8,965 bases of DNA from an uncultured Lachnospiraceae bacterium (lineage in GTDB: Bacteria > Bacillota > Clostridia > Lachnospirales > Lachnospiraceae). Both the position numbers and the translations under genes were made by a program. Under the pieces are notes generated by a model. That model was given only the letters and a program-made list of their open reading frames with translations. It did not search any database and was not told the origin of the DNA. The stretch lies in NCBI GenBank assembly GCA_934293375.1, contig CAKQYS010000027.1, positions 1 through 8,965 of the forward strand, read 5' to 3'. Below, piece after piece: positions 6,081 to 8,965 of this stretch (position 1 is the first letter of the stretch; each line of letters opens with the position of its first letter).

Positions 6081-6106
6081 ATATAGTTCATTATATAGTA
6101 TGTCTA
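6078..6106 (-). promoter_or_regulatory. Sigma-A promoter of the flavodoxin operon
   Basis: On the minus strand TAGACA (6101-6106) lies 17 bp before a perfect TATAAT (6078-6083). The predicted start near 6071 gives a leader of about 50 nt. A second TATAAT occurs at 6091-6096 but without a matching -35. Confidence 0.75.
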
Positions 6107-6127
6107 ATACTTATTATTTATCATGTT

Positions 6128-6307
6128 TTATGCCTTGTAGGCATTGATCGTCTCAATGAATCTGTTCACCGCTGGCGAATATGGTATATTTCTTCTCCAT
6201 GCGATCACTGTAGCCGTCCTGATCTCCGGAGACAGCCTTCGCTGCACTACGATATCCCTTTCTACCGGTGTAGTTGGACTCAGCTTTTCCGGTCTGAATG
6301 ATAGTCC
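6128..6307 (-). pseudogene. C-terminal remnant of a LysR-family regulator
   Basis: 59 codons are open from a stop at 6308-6310 to a TAA at 6128-6130. The translation starts GLSFRPEKLSP, continues with a block that includes TATVIAWRRN (27-36 residues before the end region), and finishes SPAVNRFIETINAYKA. This order (FRP, then xIAWRRN, then SPAVxxFI) is the end of the effector domain of LysR-type regulators. The helix-turn-helix and most of the effector domain, normally about 240 residues, are absent. Upstream the frame stops and the DNA belongs to the diguanylate cyclase gene, so the rest was deleted or replaced. It sits 108 bp before flavodoxin on the same strand; LysR genes often neighbour flavodoxin genes, so this was probably its former regulator. 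No start codon or ribosome binding site supports expression. Confidence 0.7.
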
Positions 6308-7995
6308 TTACGAACACCCCGCTCATAAATAGAATATCCATCCTTGCCCGTTGCCTTGGTGTTATATAATGCATCGTCCGCATGCTTATAAAGCTCTTGA
6401 AAATCCCGTCCATGTTCCGGATAAAATGCAATACCGATACTGCTGCTGATCGTTACACTCTTTCCATTATCTTCATAGGTATGCCGAATCTCCCGACATA
6501 ATTGCTTCGCCTTATAGACAACAACATTACGGCTCGGTGGATTATTCATCAGGATCACAAATTCATCTCCACCGATTCGTCCCAGTACATCCACATTCAC
6601 GCGGAAATTGGAACGCATCACACGGGATACATCCTTGAGCACCGTATCTCCGTAACTATGTCCAAATGTATCATTAATGTCCTTAAAATTATCAATGTCT
6701 ATGATCATCAATGCATTTGCATCAGGATTCTCATACAGATGCTTATTGATCTTCGCCTGTGTAAATCCTTTATTAAACAGTTTCGTCAGCGCATCCAGTG
6801 CAGCTGTCTGTTTCAAGGTCTGTTGTTTTAAAACATCACTCTGAATATTCACCAGGCGCCCTACAATCCGGCTGATCGCATCTCCTTCTTCATTGGACAG
6901 GCTGACATAAGTCGCACGATACCAAAGATAATTGGAAGAGAAAAGTTTTGTCCGAAAATCCAGCGATGCCTTTGTTGGTTTCATATTGGCCTGATTCCAA
7001 TCGCGTCTGAAGTTCTCAATATCATCCGGATGAATGTAATGTGAGTGTTCCAGATTCTTCACAAAATCTGCCAGCTCCATAATACTCTTCTCTCCATCCT
7101 TCATGGCTGTAATACACATGTGATCTCTTGCCGGATCATATTCAAACATCTGCTCATCATTGCTCGCCGCGATCAGATTAAACCTCTCTGTCTGTAGATA
7201 CAACTCATACTCTGTACGCTTGCGCTCCGTAATATCCATAAATACAGCTGTGACAATTGGCACTCCATTATGAGATGACATATATCCAAGCCGCATCTGC
7301 ATCCAGAAATATCCATCTCTCACTTTATAAAACCGGTATTCGCCGACCGTATGTACATGTTCACTCACACATGCCTCAATATCTGAATGCAGCCGTTCCT
7401 GATCATCCGGGTGAAACAGTTTTGTAAAATTGGTCTGATAGCTTGAAAACTGCTTGGCATTCAGATTTAACATATCATAGAAACTGTCACTTAAGTAGGT
7501 CGGCACAAGTTCGGCACCATGCACCTCAAACATACCAACGCCACCTACCAGACTGTTAAGGATTGCCTCCAACAGATCTGACTTTTCCTTCAGCTTCCTT
7601 TCAGATTCCTCAAAATCCTTTCGCACCAGCTTGATCTCATGTTCTAAAGATTTATCAACTGACACATCTGTCATCAGAATTTTAGAACACAAATGTCTTT
7701 TTGCACGGCTCTTGTAACTCTCTATAAACGATATTACATGTGTTTCTGTTCCATCCTTGCAGATAATCGGATGGTTCAGATATGCCTTCTGCTTGTCCGC
7801 CAGCTTCTCTGTCAGCTTGCCAAGAAAATTGCCCTGCACACGCTCCGGAATCAGATCATATAATGTAATATTATTCTTCTTCACATCCAAAGCAGTATAC
7901 CCCGTAATTCTGGTAAACCCCTCGTCTGCAACCACGATCCGATTCTGCAATTCATGATCTATTACATATTGAGAATATTGTACGTCACTAATCAC
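6280..7995 (-). CDS. Diguanylate cyclase with three PAS domains (PAS-PAS-PAS-GGDEF)
   Basis: 571 residues, predicted soluble. PAS 1 spans about 10-112 and is followed by a charged coiled coil (about 115-145). PAS 2 spans about 141-258 (FHPDDQERL at 194-202, ending DITERKR) and PAS 3 about 270-388 (IHPDDIENF at 321-329). The GGDEF domain spans about 398-558, with DALTKLFN (401-408), DIDNFKDINDTFGHSYGD (433-450) for GTP and Mg2+, and an intact GGDEF at 475-479. It should make cyclic di-GMP from two GTP in response to a signal sensed by the PAS domains. The inhibitory I-site RxxD is VNVD (466-469), so feedback inhibition is probably lost. The start is GTG, with GAGGTGA 6 nt upstream. The last residues after SIYE, especially YHSDRKS, are encoded by DNA of the LysR remnant in another frame. 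Confidence 0.9.
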   Translation of the reverse strand: MISDVQYSQYVIDHELQNRIVVADEGFTRITGYTALDVKKNNITLYDLIPERVQGNFLGKLTEKLADKQKAYLNHPIICKDGTETHVISFIESYKSRAKRHLCSKILMTDVSVDKSLEHEIKLVRKDFEESERKLKEKSDLLEAILNSLVGGVGMFEVHGAELVPTYLSDSFYDMLNLNAKQFSSYQTNFTKLFHPDDQERLHSDIEACVSEHVHTVGEYRFYKVRDGYFWMQMRLGYMSSHNGVPIVTAVFMDITERKRTEYELYLQTERFNLIAASNDEQMFEYDPARDHMCITAMKDGEKSIMELADFVKNLEHSHYIHPDDIENFRRDWNQANMKPTKASLDFRTKLFSSNYLWYRATYVSLSNEEGDAISRIVGRLVNIQSDVLKQQTLKQTAALDALTKLFNKGFTQAKINKHLYENPDANALMIIDIDNFKDINDTFGHSYGDTVLKDVSRVMRSNFRVNVDVLGRIGGDEFVILMNNPPSRNVVVYKAKQLCREIRHTYEDNGKSVTISSSIGIAFYPEHGRDFQELYKHADDALYNTKATGKDGYSIYERGVRKDYHSDRKS

Positions 7996-8036
7996 CTGAT
8001 GTCACCTCATCCCATATCTTTTCATACTCTAAATTC

Positions 8037-8065
8037 ATTCTAACTGATTCATGTCCAAATAGCAA
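8037..8065 (-). promoter_or_regulatory. Promoter of the diguanylate cyclase gene
   Basis: On the minus strand TTGCTA (8060-8065) lies 17 bp before TAGAAT (8037-8042), within the 82-bp gap after the Big_2 protein gene. The cyclase gene can thus be transcribed on its own. I see no clear terminator in the gap, so read-through from upstream is possible. Confidence 0.5.
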
Positions 8066-8077
8066 TGTAAAAGCATT

Positions 8078-8965
8078 TTACTTAACAACAACCGTACATT
8101 TCACACGGATACCGCTTCCATCCTTTGCCCGACAGGTAATGACTGCTCTGCCTTTCTTGATTGCGGTCACCTTGCCTGACGAGGATACCTTTGCTATCTT
8201 CTTATTAGATGACTTCCATACCAGCTTCTTATTGGAAGCTTTGGCTGGCGTCACAGTCGCCTTCAGCTTGTATCTTTTGCCCTTTTTCAGTTTCACGGTC
8301 TTCTTAGACAGCTTGATCTTCTTTACCAAAATCTTCTTCACAGCCGGTGTCGGAATATCAGCTGTTGTCGCACCCGGTGTTGTAATCTCCGTTGTGTTAC
8401 CTGTGCTGCCACCGCTCGTTGTTCCGCCTGTGCTGCCACCGCTTGTTGTTCCGCCTGTGCTGCCACCGCTTGTTGTTCCGCCTGTGCTGCCGCCGCTTGT
8501 TGTTCCGCCTGTGCTGCCGCCGCTCGTTGTTCCGCCTGTGCTGCCGCCGCTTGTTGTTCCGCCTGTGCTGCCACCGCTTGTTGTTCCGCCCGGCGTCTTG
8601 GCTGCATTGACCGTAACCTTACATATTGCTTTTGCACCATGTCCATCCGCAGCCGTACATATGATATCCGCTGTTCCTGCTGACACTGCTGTCACCTGTC
8701 CCTGTGCATCCACCTTTGCCACTGCTCCATTACTTGTTGACCATACAACCTTCGGATTTGATGCTGTATCCGGAGCTACTTTTGCTGACAGTTTCGCAGT
8801 ATCTCCGATCTCCATGGTCTTACTTGTAGCATCCAGTGTGATGTCTGATACCGCTATCTCCTTTGGTGCATTGACCGTAACCTTACAGATTGCTTTTGCA
8901 CCATGTCCATCCGCAGCCGTACATATGATATCCGCTGTTCCTGCTGACACTGCTGTCACCTGTCC
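8078..8965 (-). CDS. Big_2 (bacterial Ig-like) surface protein, C-terminal part
   Basis: 295 codons are visible and the frame stays open through the right edge, so the N-terminus and any signal peptide are outside. From the edge there is the end of one Big_2 domain, a complete second one (from about AVSDITLDAT to CKVTVNA), and a linker of seven GGTTSGGST units. A Thr/Pro-rich stretch (TTEITTPGATTADIP) follows, then a lysine-rich final Big_2 domain with KLKKGKRYKLKATVTP and KVTAIKKGRAVITC, ending VVVK. Such lysine-rich C-terminal Big_2 domains are common in secreted Lachnospiraceae proteins and may hold the protein on the anionic wall. There is no LPxTG motif, membrane anchor or SLH domain in view. 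It likely acts outside the cell in adhesion or as a spacer; what its N-terminal part does cannot be told from here. Confidence 0.85.
   Translation of the reverse strand, partial: GQVTAVSAGTADIICTAADGHGAKAICKVTVNAPKEIAVSDITLDATSKTMEIGDTAKLSAKVAPDTASNPKVVWSTSNGAVAKVDAQGQVTAVSAGTADIICTAADGHGAKAICKVTVNAAKTPGGTTSGGSTGGTTSGGSTGGTTSGGSTGGTTSGGSTGGTTSGGSTGGTTSGGSTGGTTSGGSTGNTTEITTPGATTADIPTPAVKKILVKKIKLSKKTVKLKKGKRYKLKATVTPAKASNKKLVWKSSNKKIAKVSSSGKVTAIKKGRAVITCRAKDGSGIRVKCTVVVK
8400..8588 (-). repeat. 27-bp minisatellite, seven units, coding GGTTSGGST
   Basis: Seven consecutive 27-bp units (8400, 8427, 8454, 8481, 8508, 8535 and 8562 starts) differ only at two silent positions, one A/G and one C/T. 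Each codes nine residues, so changes in unit number keep the frame. The array forms the flexible linker between two Ig-like domains. Confidence 0.95.
8603..8965 (-). repeat. Tandem Big_2 repeat with 264-bp period
   Basis: 8603-8701 and 8867-8965 are 98/99 identical; the single difference (ATA against ATC) is silent. The 264-bp period equals 88 codons, one Big_2 domain. The repeat continues past the window edge, so more copies may follow. Confidence 0.9.

Noticed and set aside
6131..6152. ATGCCT-ACA-AGGCAT hairpin as a terminator
   Set aside because: On the minus strand it is followed by As, not Ts, and it codes the last residues of the LysR remnant.
8400..8588. CRISPR array
   Set aside because: The units are directly adjacent with no spacers, and they code a continuous protein linker.
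8338..8646. Minus-strand frame rich in AEQQAVAAQ repeats, and a plus-strand frame with RLCCHRLLF repeats
   Set aside because: Both are other-frame readings of the 27-bp minisatellite, which is open in several frames because 27 is divisible by three.

Overview
The window looks like a piece of a low-to-mid GC Firmicutes chromosome, most likely a gut Lachnospiraceae. The evidence is AAGGAGG-type ribosome binding sites, sigma-A-type promoters, a PD-(D/E)XK (Rpn-type) transposase-like nuclease, a leucine-rich-repeat protein with an LDVSxN repeat, and a secreted Big_2 protein with a lysine-rich last domain. The family-level taxonomy is inference from these features; no 16S or marker gene is present.

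Layout. 1-500 (minus) holds the 5' part of an Rpn/PDDEXK nuclease that runs off the left edge. It appears to start at TTG beside a small tandem duplication. 501-845 is AT-rich non-coding DNA with that gene's promoter and a strong terminator for the next unit. 846-1328 (minus) is a leucine-rich-repeat fragment without signal peptide or start codon. 1325-1420 (minus) is a tiny doubtful ORF with a CxxC. 1490-2580 (minus) is a translationally coupled pair: a pyridoxamine-kinase-like enzyme and a TIGR04076-like small protein. 2641-2916 is a divergent regulatory region. 2917-4779 (plus) carries a COG2509-type FAD-dependent oxidoreductase and a MerR regulator with a cysteine at position 52. 4767-6019 (minus) is a two-gene operon, flavodoxin then a CMD-cupin protein, which overlaps the merR 3' end tail to tail. 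6128-6307 (minus) is the decayed C-terminus of a LysR regulator, overlapped by the 3' end of a three-PAS diguanylate cyclase (6280-7995). 8078-8965 (minus) is the C-terminal part of a Big_2 surface protein with a 27-bp minisatellite linker; it runs off the right edge.

How the genes may work together. The centre (FAD oxidoreductase, MerR, flavodoxin, CMD-cupin) reads as a redox or electrophile-stress island. The MerR is a candidate regulator, but no recognisable MerR operator was found at either flanking promoter. The flavodoxin promoter carries its own large dyad. The LysR remnant next to flavodoxin suggests that a former regulator was destroyed by the recombination that brought in the diguanylate cyclase. 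The ends of the window hold accessory or surface genes and broken genes, so the region has clearly been rearranged. I found no tRNA, rRNA, CRISPR array, riboswitch or complete insertion sequence, and no wholly new system; the most unusual items are the LysR/GGDEF junction, the flavodoxin operator and the TGAT-duplicated start of the nuclease gene.
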